Below are positions 20,601 to 37,235 of a stretch of 64,000 bases of DNA, piece by piece (position 1 is the first letter of the stretch; each line of letters starts with the position of its first letter). The DNA comes from Streptomyces sp. B21-083 (lineage in GTDB: Bacteria > Actinomycetota > Actinomycetes > Streptomycetales > Streptomycetaceae), in NCBI RefSeq assembly GCF_036898825.1, contig NZ_JARUND010000001.1, positions 2,852,001 through 2,916,000 on the forward strand. The letters are read 5' to 3'. The notes under the pieces are model-generated. The model was given only the letters and a program-made list of their open reading frames with translations, did no database searches and was not told the origin of the DNA. The position numbers and the translations under genes were made by a program.

Positions 20601-23600
20601 CGAGTTCACCGCGGGCGCCGCGAGCAGACCACCGCGCACCGCGCACGAACGTGTGCTGTGCGGCCTGTACGCCGAGGTGCTGGGCGCCGAGGACATCGGC
20701 GTCGACGACAGCTTTTTCGACCTCGGCGGCGACTCGATCAGCTCCATGCAGCTGGCCGCCCGGGCCCGTGAGGCCGGACTGCTGATCACGCCGAAGGACG
20801 TGTTCACCCACCGAACCGTCGCGGTGCTCGCCGGGGCGGCCCGGGAACTGCCCGCCGAGTCCGCGGCCGCGCAGCGGTCGTACGACGGTCCGCTCGTCAC
20901 CCCCGACCGCGACGAGCGTGCCGAACTCGACCTGCTCTTCCCGGACCGCACCGACATACTGCCGTTGACGCCGCTCCAGGAAGGCATGCACTTCCACGCG
21001 GTGCTCGCCGAGGACGGCGTGGACGTCTACAACACCCAGCGCCCGCTGGAGCTGACGGGCGAGCTGGCGCCCGCCGTGCTGCGTGCCGCCTGCGAGGCAG
21101 TCGTCGCCCGGCACCCGAACCTGCGCGCCGCGTTCGTGCGGCTCCAGTCCGGCAGGCCCGTCCAGGTCGTACCCGAGAGCGTCGAACTGCCCTGGCGGGA
21201 CGTCGACCTCGCTGGTCTGGACGACGCCGAGCAGCGCGAGCGCGTCGCCGCGCTGATGGCCGAGGACCGGGTCCACCGGTTCGACATGGCGTGCCCGCCG
21301 CTGTTGCGCGTGATCCTCGTACGCCTTGCCGAAGACCGTCACCTGTTTCTGCTGACACACCACCACATCCTGTTGGACGGCTGGTCGTTGCCGCTGTTCT
21401 TCCGCGACCTGTTCGCGATGTACGCGCGCGGCGGCGACGGCTCCTCGCTGCCCGCCCCGGCGCCCTTCCGCGACTACCTCGGCTGGCTGCGGGACCAGGA
21501 CCGCGACGCCACCGAACAGGTGTGGCGGGCGGCCCTGGCGGGCCTGGACGAGCCGACGCTCGTCGCCCCGGGCGCCGACGCGGCCGCCGCGGAGGTCCCC
21601 GAACTCGTCGCGCACCGCCTCGACGAGGAGCGCACGGCCGCGCTCACCGCCCGCGCCCGCTCGCTGGGCCTGACCCTCAACACCGTGCTCCAGGGCGCCT
21701 GGGCCCTCGTCCTCGGCCGGCACACCGGGCGCCGCGACGTGGTGTTCGGCGCCACCGTCGCGGGCCGTCCGGCGCAGCTGCCGGGGGCCGCGGAGATGGT
21801 CGGCCTGCTGATGAACACCAATGCGGTACGGGTACGGCTCGACCCCGCCCGGCCGCTCGGCGCCGAGCTCGTGCGACTCCAGGACCAGCAGGCCGCGCTC
21901 AGCGAGCACCAGCACGTTCCGCTCGCCGACGTCCAGCGCTGGACCGGCGTCGGTGAACTCTTCGACACCGTCGTCGGGTTCGAGAACACACCCGTCGACC
22001 GGACACAGGTGCGCCGCCAGGTTCCCGGACTGCGCATCGCCGTCGACGACACGGCCGCGCCCGGCGCCACGCACTACCCGCTGAGCCTCGTGGTGGTGCC
22101 CGGCGAGCGCGTCAGCCTCGAACTCAACCACCGGGGCGACCTGTTCGACCGCGACGGCGCACAGGCGCTGCTCGACCGGCTGTGCCGCGTGCTCGACGCG
22201 TTCACCACCGACCCGGCGACGCCCGTCGGCCGCGTCGACCTGCTCGCGCCCGAGGAACGCGTCCGCATCCTCCAGGAGTGGAACGCGACCGGCCGGGAAC
22301 TGCCCGCCATGACCGTGCCGGAGCTGTTCGAGGCCCAGGTCCGCCGCGCGCCCGGAGCACCGGCCGTGGTCTTCGGCGAACACACCCTGACGTACGCCGA
22401 ACTCAACGCCCGCGCCAACCGGCTGGCCCGGGCGCTCGTGGCTCGGGGCGCCGGGCCCGAGTCCCGTGTCGCCATCGCCATGCCGCGCTCCCCGGAGGCG
22501 GTCGTGGCGACCATGGCCGTCCTCAAGGCGGGCTCCTCCTATCTGCCCGTCGACACGGCGTACCCCGAGGACCGCATCGCCTACATGCTCCAGGACTCCC
22601 GGCCCGCCCTCGTCCTGGCGACCCGGGAGACCGCCGTGGACCTTCCCGGCGTGCCGGGCACCGAGGTGCTGCTGGTCGACGGCGAGGACCTGGCGGGTGT
22701 CGACCCCGGTGACCTCACCGACGCCGACCGGCCCGGAACGCTGCGCCCCGCGTCGGCCGCGTACGTGATCTACACGTCCGGCTCCACCGGCCGGCCCAAG
22801 GGCGTCGTCGTCACCCACGCCGGTGTCGCCGCGATGGTCGCCACCCAGGAGGACCGGATCGGCGCGGGCCCCGGCGGACGTGTGCTGCTGTTCGCCTCGC
22901 CCAGCTTCGACGCCTCCGTCTGGGAGCTGTGCACCGCGCTGCTCACCGGCTCGTGCGCCGTCACCGCCCCCGCCGACCGGCTGCTGCCCGGGCCCGAGCT
23001 GGCCCGCACGGTCGCCGAGCACGACGTGAACTGCCTGCTGCTGCCGCCCTCGTCACTCGCCGTGATGCCCGAGGACGGGCTGCCGCCGGGCGTGACCCTG
23101 GTCGTCGGCGGCGAGGCGTGCGCGCCGGAACTCGTCGCACGCTGGTCGGCCGGGCGCAGGATGGTCAACGCCTACGGGCCGACCGAGTCCACCGTCATGG
23201 CGACGATGAGCCGCCCGCTGGGGGGCCGCGAGGCCCCGCCGATGGGCGCGCCCGTGATCGGCACCCGCGTGTACCTCCTGGACGAGGGGCTCCAGCCGGT
23301 GCCCGCGGGAGTCCCGGGCGAGCTGTACATCGCGGGCGCCGGTCTCGCCCGCGGCTACCTGGGCCGCCCCGGCCTGACGGCGGACCGCTTCGTCGCCGAT
23401 CCGTTCGGCGTCGCGGGTACCCGGATGTACCGCTCGGGCGACCTCGCGCGGTGGCGGGCCGACGGCGAACTGGAGTACCTGGGCCGCGTCGACCACCAGG
23501 TCAAGGTGCGCGGATTCCGTATCGAGCTCGGCGAGATCGAGTCGGTGCTCGCCGGCCACGACACGGTCGGCCGGGTCGTCGTCCACGTCCGCGAGGACCA

Positions 23601-24134
23601 GCCCGGCGTCAAGCGGCTCGTGGCCTACGTCATCGCCGCGCCGGACGCCGCTGTGGAACCTGCCGTGCTGCGCGCCCACGCGGCCGCCGCCCTGCCCGAG
23701 TACATGGTCCCCGCCGCCTTCGTCGCCCTCGACACGCTGCCGGTCACCCCGAGCGGCAAGCTCGACCGGGGCGCCCTGCCCGCCCCCGAGTTCGCCGGGG
23801 GCGCCGAGAGCCGGGAGCCGCGCACCGAGCTCGAGAAGTCGCTCTGCGACCTGTTCGCCGACGTACTGCCGGTGGAGAGCGTCGGTATCGACGACAGCTT
23901 CTTCGACCTCGGCGGCGACTCGATCATGTCCATCCAACTGGTCACCCGGGCCCGGAAGATCGGTCTCGGTGTCACCCCGAGGGATGTCTTCACGCACAAG
24001 ACGGTCGCCGAACTGGCCACGGCCGTCACCGATCTCGCCGCCGCACCGGCCGAGCCCGCCGTGCTCGCCGACGCGCTGGTGTCCCTGGACCAGGACGAAC
24101 TCGACGAGTTCGTAGCGGGATGGGAGAACCCGTA

Positions 24135-24135
<1 letters not shown>
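17692..24135 (+). CDS. NRPS2: C-A-PCP-C-A-PCP
   Basis: 2147 residues from a GTG whose bases overlap the NRPS1 stop (GTGA), with GGGGGA upstream. C3 has HHILVDG at 144-150. A3 (about 465-965) has the uncommon [18 protein letters not shown] lead-in; pocket residues by eye are D-A-S-D-A-G-L-V-D-K. PCP3 has S1015. C4 has HHILLDG at 1224-1230. A4 (about 1535-2030) reads D-A-W-L-V-G-A-V-M-K, one residue from A1, so modules 1 and 4 probably use the same or a very similar amino acid. PCP4 has S2077. There are no epimerase or methyltransferase domains. It is co-transcribed with NRPS1 and NRPS3. Confidence 0.93.
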
Positions 24136-30542
<6,407 letters not shown>

Positions 30543-30621
30543 GACCGCGGCCCGCCGGGCCGCACAGGACCGGATGTTCCGGACGACCGGAACCGGCTGT
30601 TTCACGGATGAGGAGCAAGAA

Positions 30622-30834
30622 GTGGCAAACCCCTTTGACGACCCCGACGCGACGTACCTGGTTCTGGTCAACGACGAGGGCCAGCACTCGCTGTGGCCGT
30701 CGTTCGTCGAGGTACCGGGGGGCTGGCGCGTCGCGCACACGGAGGCCCCCCGCCAGGCGTGCCTCGACTACATCGAGGAGAACTGGACGGACATGCGGCC
30801 CAAGAGCCTCATAGCCGCGAGCGGGGCCGCCTGA
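30622..30834 (+). CDS. MbtH-family NRPS accessory protein
   Basis: 70 residues from a GTG with AGGAG 6 nt upstream. [34 protein letters not shown] and a C-terminal [14 protein letters not shown] are the conserved MbtH features, including the tryptophans that contact A domains. These proteins bind and activate or solubilise adenylation domains. It lies 80 nt after NRPS3 and shares the TGATG junction with the following oxygenase, so it is part of the NRPS operon. Confidence 0.96.
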   Translation: MANPFDDPDATYLVLVNDEGQHSLWPSFVEVPGGWRVAHTEAPRQACLDYIEENWTDMRPKSLIAASGAA

Positions 30835-31892
30835 TGACCGCTGTGGAAGACACCCCCGTCCTCGCCGACACACCCGTCCTCGCCGACACACCCGCCTCGT
30901 ACACGCTCACGGCGGACGACATCGCGGGCCTCGAAGAACTGCTGGAGTCCCTGCGCGACACCAGTGGTGACCCGACACTCCCCGAGTTCTACGAGAGCGC
31001 GTGGCACGCCCCGGAGCGGATCCCGGAGGGGCTGCGCAGATTCCTCCAGGAGTTCGCCCGGGACGAGGGTTCGGCGGCCTGCCTGGTCCACGGGTTCCCG
31101 ACCGGCGACGAGGTCGGTCCTACGCCGGACCACTGGTCCTCGGCGATCGAACAGAAGAGCACCCGCGACCACGACCTCTACCTCGCGCTGTGCGGCATGG
31201 TCCTGGGGGAGCCGTTCGGCTGGGCGACCCTCCAGAAGGGCCGGCTGGTGCAGAACGTGCTGCCCGTCGCGGGGGACGAGCAGTGCCAGAGCGGCTACGG
31301 GAGTTCGGCGCTGCTGGAGTTCCACACCGAGGACGGCTTCCACCCCCAGCGCTGCGACTACCTGCTCCTGCTGGGGCTGCGCAACCACGACCGGGTGCCG
31401 ACCATCGTGGCCTCCGTGCGTGACGTAAGGCTCGACGAGGGCGACCAGCGCCTGCTGTCCGAGAAGCGGTTCCACATCTTCCCGGACGACGAGCACATCC
31501 GGCAGCTGGAGGCCCGGGACCCCAGCCATCCGGCCCTCTGCAAGGCCCGGCGGATGGTGAGCGACCCGGAACCGGTGGCGGTGCTCTTCGGGGACCGGTT
31601 CTCCCCGTATCTGCGCCTGGACCGGCCGTTCATGCGGTGCGCCGGGGACGATCCGGCCGCCGAGGCCGCCCTGGACCGTCTGATGGCGGAGCTGCAGCGG
31701 GTCCAGCAGGACGTCGTGGTGGGCGCCGGCAGCCTGCTGGTGGTCGACAACTACCGCGCCGTGCATGGCCGCCGAGCGTTCCGGGCCCGCTACGACGGGA
31801 CCGACCGCTGGCTGAAGAAACTCACCGTGAGCCGCGATCTGCGGCGCAACCTGAGCGACTTCACCGCCGGCAGCCACCGGATCCTCGTCTGA
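30834..31892 (+). CDS. Fe(II)/2-oxoglutarate-dependent beta-hydroxylase, VioC/AsnO type
   Basis: 352 residues. The metal triad appears as H164 and E166 in LEFHTEDGFHP and H311 in NYRAVHGRR; a nearby Arg in RAFRARYDG would bind 2-oxoglutarate. The sequence HTEDGFHPQRCDYLLLLGLRN is close to the clavaminate-synthase-like group that hydroxylates free L-amino acids at C-beta (VioC on Arg, AsnO on Asn). It probably makes a beta-hydroxy amino acid for one A domain. The N-terminus has a short tandem repeat (ADTPVLADTPVLADTP), likely a flexible tail. Its start overlaps the MbtH stop by one base. The substrate is not determined. Confidence 0.85.
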   Translation: MTAVEDTPVLADTPVLADTPASYTLTADDIAGLEELLESLRDTSGDPTLPEFYESAWHAPERIPEGLRRFLQEFARDEGSAACLVHGFPTGDEVGPTPDHWSSAIEQKSTRDHDLYLALCGMVLGEPFGWATLQKGRLVQNVLPVAGDEQCQSGYGSSALLEFHTEDGFHPQRCDYLLLLGLRNHDRVPTIVASVRDVRLDEGDQRLLSEKRFHIFPDDEHIRQLEARDPSHPALCKARRMVSDPEPVAVLFGDRFSPYLRLDRPFMRCAGDDPAAEAALDRLMAELQRVQQDVVVGAGSLLVVDNYRAVHGRRAFRARYDGTDRWLKKLTVSRDLRRNLSDFTAGSHRILV

Positions 31893-31940
31893 TCGACCTT
31901 CGATCGGACGCGGCCCGCGGGTCACCCGGTCCCTGTCAGC

Positions 31941-31970
31941 ACGGGGCGCCGACTCGAGTCGGCGCCCCGT
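31941..31970 (+). terminator. 30-bp perfect palindrome ending the NRPS operon
   Basis: Positions 31941-31970 are a perfect 15+15 inverted repeat with core GACTCGAGTC, 48 nt after the oxygenase stop and 28 nt before the SDR start. It is a strong terminator candidate separating the NRPS operon from the SDR/P450 pair. Read-through is possible because no T-run follows. Confidence 0.7.
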
Positions 31971-31998
31971 CACCGATTCACGGAAAGGTTCTTCCGCA

Positions 31999-32760
31999 AT
32001 GCGCACAATTGTGGTGTCGGGTGCCTCCAGCGGCATCGGGCAAGCGGTCGCCGAACGGTTCGCCGCCGATGGGGACCGGGTCGTCAACTTCGACATCGTC
32101 CCGCCGGCCGGACCCGACGGGGCGACCGACGGCATCCCCTGGACCAAGGTCGACGTGGCCGACTGGTCGGCCGTACGGGAGGCGGTCGACGAGGTCCACG
32201 AGCGGTACGGCTCCCTCGACGTGGTCGTCGCCAACGCCGGCATCAGCAACCGGCGCGGGGTTCTCGAACTCACCGAGGAGGACGTGCGCCGCACCATCGA
32301 CGTCAACCTGATGGGAGTCCTCGCCCTGTGGCGGCACGCCGCCCCGCACATGGTGCGCCGCGGCCACGGCGTCCTGCTGGCCACGGCGTCCGTCAACGGC
32401 TCGCGCGGATATCCGCTGTACGCCGACTACAACGCGACCAAGGCCGGCGTCATCTCGCTGTGCCAGACCTTCGCGATGGAGCTGAGCCCGGTGGTCCGCA
32501 CGGCCTGCGTCACCCCCGGCGCGGTCCTCACCCCGATGCAGCGCGCCGAGTACAGCGACGCCATGCTCGCCGAGGTCAACGAGCGCATCCCCGCCCGACG
32601 CCATGCGACGCCGCACGAGATCGCCGCCGCGTTCCACTACCTCGCCTCGCCCGAGGCGGCCTTCGTCACCGGGCAGGAGCTCGTCGTCGACGGCGGCGAG
32701 ACGGCCGGCGCGACCACGGCGTTCTTCCCCGGGCTCATCCCTCCCAGCGAAGGAAGCTGA
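31999..32760 (+). CDS. Short-chain dehydrogenase/reductase
   Basis: 253 residues, normal for a classical SDR. The cofactor motif GASSGIG is at 8-14, NAG at 79-81, and the catalytic S131, Y144 and K148 (YNATK) are in place. The C-terminal FVTGQELVVDGGE is typical. F31-D32 after the second strand suggests NAD(H) preference. It is followed 2 nt later by a P450, so both may act in sequence (hydroxylation, then oxidation to a ketone, or the reverse) on an amino acid or the acyl chain. That pairing is inference. Confidence 0.9.
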   Translation: MRTIVVSGASSGIGQAVAERFAADGDRVVNFDIVPPAGPDGATDGIPWTKVDVADWSAVREAVDEVHERYGSLDVVVANAGISNRRGVLELTEEDVRRTIDVNLMGVLALWRHAAPHMVRRGHGVLLATASVNGSRGYPLYADYNATKAGVISLCQTFAMELSPVVRTACVTPGAVLTPMQRAEYSDAMLAEVNERIPARRHATPHEIAAAFHYLASPEAAFVTGQELVVDGGETAGATTAFFPGLIPPSEGS

Positions 32761-32762
32761 CG

Positions 32763-34025
32763 ATGTACGACCTCCCCCGGCTCGGCCCGGACGACCTGCC
32801 GACGACGGATCTCGCCGATCCGCGGATCCACGCCGGCTACGACCTCACCGACGTCTGGCGCCACCTGCGCACCGAGGAACCGGTGTACTGGCAGCCGGAG
32901 ACCGCCGGGCACCCCGGCTTCTGGGTCGTCACCCGCTACGACGACGTGGCCTCGGTCTACAAGAACAAGGAGGCGTACACCTCCGAGCGGGGCAATGTCC
33001 TCGACACCCTGCTCGCCGGCGGCGACTCGGCGGCCGGGAAGATGCTCGCGGTCACCGACGGGCCCCACCACTCGGCGCTGCGCACGGTGCTGAACAAGCC
33101 GTTCTCGCCGCGGGCCCTCGAGGTGGTGGTGCGCAGCGTCCGCCGCAGCACCTGGCGCCTGCTGGAGGAGGCCGTCGAGCGGGGGGAGTGCGACTTCGCG
33201 AACGATGTGGCCGCCCACATCCCGCTCGCCGCGATCTGCGACCTGCTCGGGGTGCCGGTCTCCGACCGCGGCCACATCATCGAACTCACCTCGACGGCCC
33301 TGTCGTCGACGGACGGCGCCCCCACGACGGAGAGCACCTGGACGTCCCGCAACGGGCTCCTGCTGTACTTCGCCGAACTCGCGGAGTCCCGCCGCGAGAA
33401 ACCGTACGACGACATCGTGAGCCTGCTCGTCGGGCAGGAGGTGGGCGGTCGCCCGCTGAGCCACGAGGAGATCATCTTCAACTGCTACAGCATCATCATG
33501 GGCGGCCACGAGACCACGCGGCTGGCCATGATCGGCGGATTGCAGGCCCTGGTCGAGCACCCCGCCCAGTGGGAGGCGCTCAAGAGCGGGCAGGCCGCCA
33601 CCGCCACGGCGGTCGACGAGGTCCTGCGGTGGACGACCCCGGCGCTGCACGGCGGGCGCACGGCCACCCAGGACACCTTCCTGGGCGACGAGTTCATCGA
33701 GGAGGGCGACGTCGTCACGGTGTGGAACGTGTCCGCCAACCGCGACGAGCGCGTCTTCGCCGACCCCGACCGCTTCGACGTGGCGCGCACTCCCAACAAG
33801 CACCTGTCCTTCGCGCACGGCCCGCACTTCTGCATCGGCGCCCACCTCGCCCGCCAGGAGATCTCGGCCGTACTGGAGGCGCTGCGCGCGATGGTCGGCA
33901 CGCCGGCGGTGACGGGCCCGCCGCAGCGCGTCTTCTCCAGCTTCCTCAGCGGCCTCGCGACGCTGCCGGTCACCCTGGAGCGGGATCCCGAGTACCGTCC
34001 GGGCGCCGGGCCGCCGCAGACCTGA
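32763..34025 (+). CDS. Cytochrome P450
   Basis: 420 residues, standard for a soluble bacterial P450. The heme loop FAHGPHFCIGAHLAR has the ligand Cys at 357. The I-helix GGHETTR (about 247-253) has the acid/alcohol pair for oxygen activation, and EVLRWTTP contains the ExxR motif. It is likely to hydroxylate or otherwise oxidise a carrier-bound amino acid or the finished lipopeptide. It is translated two bases after the SDR stop. The ferredoxin partner is not encoded nearby. Confidence 0.95.
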   Translation: MYDLPRLGPDDLPTTDLADPRIHAGYDLTDVWRHLRTEEPVYWQPETAGHPGFWVVTRYDDVASVYKNKEAYTSERGNVLDTLLAGGDSAAGKMLAVTDGPHHSALRTVLNKPFSPRALEVVVRSVRRSTWRLLEEAVERGECDFANDVAAHIPLAAICDLLGVPVSDRGHIIELTSTALSSTDGAPTTESTWTSRNGLLLYFAELAESRREKPYDDIVSLLVGQEVGGRPLSHEEIIFNCYSIIMGGHETTRLAMIGGLQALVEHPAQWEALKSGQAATATAVDEVLRWTTPALHGGRTATQDTFLGDEFIEEGDVVTVWNVSANRDERVFADPDRFDVARTPNKHLSFAHGPHFCIGAHLARQEISAVLEALRAMVGTPAVTGPPQRVFSSFLSGLATLPVTLERDPEYRPGAGPPQT

Positions 34026-34027
34026 GA

Positions 34028-34103
34028 GCGAGTCCGCGCGTACGGCTGTGGGGCCGAACCCAAGTGCCTGGGTTCGGCCCCACAGCCGTACGCGCGGACT
34101 CGC
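34028..34103. terminator. Bidirectional terminator, 35-bp perfect stem
   Basis: Arms 34028-34062 and 34069-34103 are perfectly complementary over 35 bp with a 6-nt loop (AGTGCC). It lies exactly between the convergent P450 and ABC permease genes, so it can stop transcription from both sides. Confidence 0.85.
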
Positions 34104-34111
34104 GCCGCCGG

Positions 34112-34960
34112 TCAGAGGGCGGCGGCGCGGTACTTGCGGACGGCCAGCGGCACGCACACCAGCAGGATCAGCGCGGACCAGAAGAGGGACGTGGCGGCCG
34201 CGTGCCGCATCGGGAAGGACGCGGCGTCGACGCCGGTGTCGTTGCCGAAGAGGTGGCGGACCGCCTGAGCGGTGGCCGAGAGCGGGTTCCACTCGGCCAC
34301 GGGGCGCAGCCAGGAGGGCAGTGTGTGGGTCGGCACGAAGACGTTGGAGAGGAACGTGAGCGGGAAGATCCAGATGAACCCCGCGGTGTTCGCGGTCTCC
34401 GGCGACGACACGCTGAGCCCGAGCAGCGCGCCGATCCAGCTCATGGCGTACGCGAAGAGCAGCACCAGTGCGAAGGCGGCGAGCGTGTGGAAGGGGCCCG
34501 TGTGGACGCGCCAGCCGACGGCGAGCCCGCAGCCGGCCAGCGCGCACACCACGAGTGAGTTCTGGATCAGGCCGGCGGTGGTCCGGCCCGTCAGTACGGC
34601 GGCGCGAGCTATGGGCAGCGACCGGAAGCGGTCGATGAGCCCCTTCGCGAGGTCGTCCGCGATGCCCACCGAGGTGGTGCCGGCGGCGAAGGCCAGGGTC
34701 TGCACCATGATTCCGGGCACGATGAGTTCCCGGTAACTGGCGCCCTCGGGAACGGCGATGGCCCCGCCGAACACATAGGTGAAGAGCAGGACCAGCATCA
34801 CCGGCTGAAGGGCTGTGTAGACCAGCAGTTCGGGATTGCGGCTCATCCGCTGCAGATTGCGCAGGGTGAGAACCCAGCCGTCGGCGAACCAATGGCCGAT
34901 GCCTGCGTACGGTTTCCTGCTCACGTCGGTCGCGGTGGTCAGGGGGCTGACGGCGCTCAC
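34112..34960 (-). CDS. ABC-2 type transporter permease (DrrB-like)
   Basis: 282 residues with about six hydrophobic segments (for example VMLVLLFTYVFGGAI, VPGIMVQTLAFAAGTTSVGIA, LVVCALAGCGLAVGW, FIWIFPLTFLSNVFVP). The DrrB/ABC-2 pattern includes DLAKGLIDRFRSLPIARAAVLTGR and WNPLSATAQAVRHLFG. It should form an exporter with the ATPase encoded at 42659-43660, giving product efflux and self-resistance. Unusually, the two halves are 7.7 kb apart. Cluster box c lies 72 nt before the start. Confidence 0.9.
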   Translation of the reverse strand: MSAVSPLTTATDVSRKPYAGIGHWFADGWVLTLRNLQRMSRNPELLVYTALQPVMLVLLFTYVFGGAIAVPEGASYRELIVPGIMVQTLAFAAGTTSVGIADDLAKGLIDRFRSLPIARAAVLTGRTTAGLIQNSLVVCALAGCGLAVGWRVHTGPFHTLAAFALVLLFAYAMSWIGALLGLSVSSPETANTAGFIWIFPLTFLSNVFVPTHTLPSWLRPVAEWNPLSATAQAVRHLFGNDTGVDAASFPMRHAAATSLFWSALILLVCVPLAVRKYRAAAL

Positions 34961-35031
34961 GGTGCGTTCCTCTCGGCGTTCCTGGCACGGACGCGTACCA
35001 GCGCATCGTGCCGAGGGGAACGCCCCGACAA

Positions 35032-35051
35032 CCAGGAAAGGGCACCGGCAA
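35032..35051 (-). promoter_or_regulatory. Cluster box c (to ABC permease)
   Basis: Minus strand TTGCCGG-TGCCCTTT-CCTGG, then 19 nt, then GGCACGATG, the same nine bases found at the same distance in box h. The permease start is 72 nt downstream. Confidence 0.65.
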
Positions 35052-35117
35052 CTTGATGCCGGGCCCAGGCACGGTCCCGTCGACGCCCGGTCTGGGCAAG
35101 CTCTGTCGGTACCCGGC

Positions 35118-36113
35118 TCAGATCCAGCCCTGCTGGGCCGCGCGCAGGCCGGCCTGGAACCGGCTGCGGGCGTCGAGCCGGCTCATCAGGTCCGAGGCGA
35201 TCCGGCCCACGGTCCGCTGGGAGACCCCGAGCCGGGCTGCGACCACGGCGTCGGTGTGTCCCTCTGCGAGGAGGTTCAGCACTTCGGCCTCCTGCCGGGA
35301 CAGTTCGCTGCCATCAGGCTTCTCGACCTCCGAGCCCAGCGGTTCCGCGGTGGTCCACACCTTCTCGAAGAGGGCGCCGAGCGCCGCGGTCACCCCGGGG
35401 ATCGTGATCTGGATCGCGCCACGTTTGGTGTTTTCCGGATCGACGGGAAGCAGCGCCGTTTCCCCGTCTATGAGGATCATGCGAAGGGGCAGTGTGGGAA
35501 CCGTTCGCACCTGGCCGCCCAATTCGGTCAACCAGTACGCATACCGCGCTGTCGGGGGATGCGTGCGCGCACTGTCTAAATACACCGTGCGCATCGACAC
35601 TCCCCTGCTGATAACCTCCTTGTCCAGAGGCATACTTGCGGCAAGGCTGCTTTCCGACTGAGCCCCGCCGGGATTGAATGCAAGGCATTCGCGCGTCGCG
35701 GAACGCGCCAGTTCCACAAGGCGTTCACGGATCGCGTCCACACCCACAAGGTTTTCGACGTGTTTCTGGTCCACCGACGGGTACAGGTCGGCGAACTCGT
35801 CGAGCAGGTCGGACACCGCGGCCCGATGCAGCTCGAACTGCTCGTGCCTGGTGCGCAGTTCGGCCGCGTCACGCAGGAGCAAGGCCTGGAGTCCGAGCTG
35901 TGGATCCTCGGGGAGCACCGTGCTCTGATGGCCGTCGGGGAGCTGCACGAGTTCCAACTCGGCCAACTGCTCCACTGTTTCCTGTATATGACTGACCGGC
36001 TCTGAAAGGTGTTCGGCTATTTCCTCGACATGCCAGCGCTTGCGGCCGAGGATCACCCGATAGACCGCTTCCGCCGATTCGTCGAGCCCCAACCCGTCCA
36101 AAAAGCTACCCAT
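35118..36113 (-). CDS. TrmB-like / LuxR-type transcriptional regulator
   Basis: 331 residues. The N-terminal region (1-60, GLDESAEAVYRVIL...VSHIQETVEQLAELELV) looks like a TrmB-type winged helix. The middle is a sensor-like region. The C-terminal 63 residues are a LuxR/GerE HTH (LSRQEAEVLNLLAEGHTDAVVAARLGVSQRTVGRIASDLM). Regulators of this two-HTH design are common in actinomycete peptide clusters and usually activate them. There is no receiver domain. It is a good candidate to bind the TTGCCGG-N-CCTGG boxes, although none is clear in its own promoter. It is divergent from the PPTase gene. Confidence 0.85.
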   Translation of the reverse strand: MGSFLDGLGLDESAEAVYRVILGRKRWHVEEIAEHLSEPVSHIQETVEQLAELELVQLPDGHQSTVLPEDPQLGLQALLLRDAAELRTRHEQFELHRAAVSDLLDEFADLYPSVDQKHVENLVGVDAIRERLVELARSATRECLAFNPGGAQSESSLAASMPLDKEVISRGVSMRTVYLDSARTHPPTARYAYWLTELGGQVRTVPTLPLRMILIDGETALLPVDPENTKRGAIQITIPGVTAALGALFEKVWTTAEPLGSEVEKPDGSELSRQEAEVLNLLAEGHTDAVVAARLGVSQRTVGRIASDLMSRLDARSRFQAGLRAAQQGWI

Positions 36114-36265
36114 GATCCATGACTTCCCCCCGTGTTCCGCCTTGCCGCTCTGTGGAGCGTCGCACCGGCAAAACGTCTCTCATGCTCGGGGTGCGGCCCG
36201 AGTGAGTGATTTTGCAACGCGCCACGCCCAGCGAAAGGCTTGCCGCAACGACAGTTTACCCAGTG

Positions 36266-37051
36266 ATGGTGCGGGCATACGGGCCAAGCTGGACCGATGG
36301 GCAACTTAAAAGAATCGGCAATGACTTGACCAAGAACATTGACGCGACACAGGGGGGTTTGCTCAGGGGGCTGTTCCCCTCGGGCGTCGAGGCCGTGGAC
36401 GACTTCGGCGACTCCGGCCCGGCCGCGGCGATGGCGCTGCATCCCGAAGAGGTCGGTCTGATAAATCAAGTTTTGGCGGAAAGGCGTCGCGAGTTCACCA
36501 CCGTGCGCGGCTGCGCCCGGCTGGCCCTGACCGCCCTCGGACTGCCCGCCGCCCCGCTGCTGCCCGGCCACAGGGGCGCGCCCCGATGGCCGGAAGGAGC
36601 CGTCGGCAGCATGACCCACTGCCAGGGGTACCGGGCCGCCGCGGTGGGCCACGCCTTCCGCTTCCGGGCCCTCGGCATCGATGCCGAGCCCGACGAGCCA
36701 CTGCCCCGAGCCGTCGCCGCCAAGGTGATGTCCCCCGAGGAGCGGGCACGACTGACCCGGATGACCAGCCACGATGCGACCATCGCCTGGGACCGGCTCC
36801 TCTTCTGCGTCAAGGAGACCGTCTACAAGGTCTGGTCCCCGCTGGCCGGCAGCTGGCTCGGTTACGAGGACGCCGACGTCCAGTTGCGGCCGGACGGCAC
36901 CTTCACCGCGCGGATCCTGGTGCCCGCGCGGACGGCCGACGGCGTACGACTGGAGGGCCTGGAGACCCTGACGGGCCGCTGGCGTGCCGCCCGCGGCCTG
37001 CTGCTGAGCGCCATCGCGCTGCCGAACTCACCGCGTCCACAGGGAGACTGA
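36266..37051 (+). CDS. 4'-phosphopantetheinyl transferase, Sfp/EntD type
   Basis: 261 residues from the ATG at 36266; a GTG at 36206 and a TTG at 36359 are alternatives, and conserved sequence only begins around LLRGLFPSGVEAVDDFGD, so the start is uncertain. The family motifs are RRREFTTVRGCARLAL, VGSMTHCQGYRAAAV, LGIDAEP and FCVKETVYKVW. It converts apo-PCPs and the ACP to the holo form using CoA. The regulator at 36113 is divergent from it across a short shared promoter region. Confidence 0.92.
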   Translation: MVRAYGPSWTDGQLKRIGNDLTKNIDATQGGLLRGLFPSGVEAVDDFGDSGPAAAMALHPEEVGLINQVLAERRREFTTVRGCARLALTALGLPAAPLLPGHRGAPRWPEGAVGSMTHCQGYRAAAVGHAFRFRALGIDAEPDEPLPRAVAAKVMSPEERARLTRMTSHDATIAWDRLLFCVKETVYKVWSPLAGSWLGYEDADVQLRPDGTFTARILVPARTADGVRLEGLETLTGRWRAARGLLLSAIALPNSPRPQGD

Positions 37052-37235
37052 CGGTCCATCGGCCGCTCCTTACCTTCCTTTCACCTTGTGGCGCACTTAC
37101 GACAGCCGGTATTTCCTGCCACGGAATTCCCTTCCGATTCGGCAGGGCATTCGAGCAAGATTCAGGTCGGGGGATCGCGGGGGAGAATCGCGACGTCCCG
37201 ACCAGTCCATCGAATGTTCAATCGGGAGTGGAGTC

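Noticed and set aside
22929..24134. N-terminal extension of NRPS3 into A4 of NRPS2
   Set aside because: The frame happens to be open, but the extension is Arg-rich shadow translation; GTG 24135 has an RBS and the usual overlap with the previous stop.
36114..36265. A cluster box in the LuxR/PPTase divergent promoter
   Set aside because: A TTGCCGG half is present on the minus strand, but the CCTGG half is CTCCA and no -10-like element follows.
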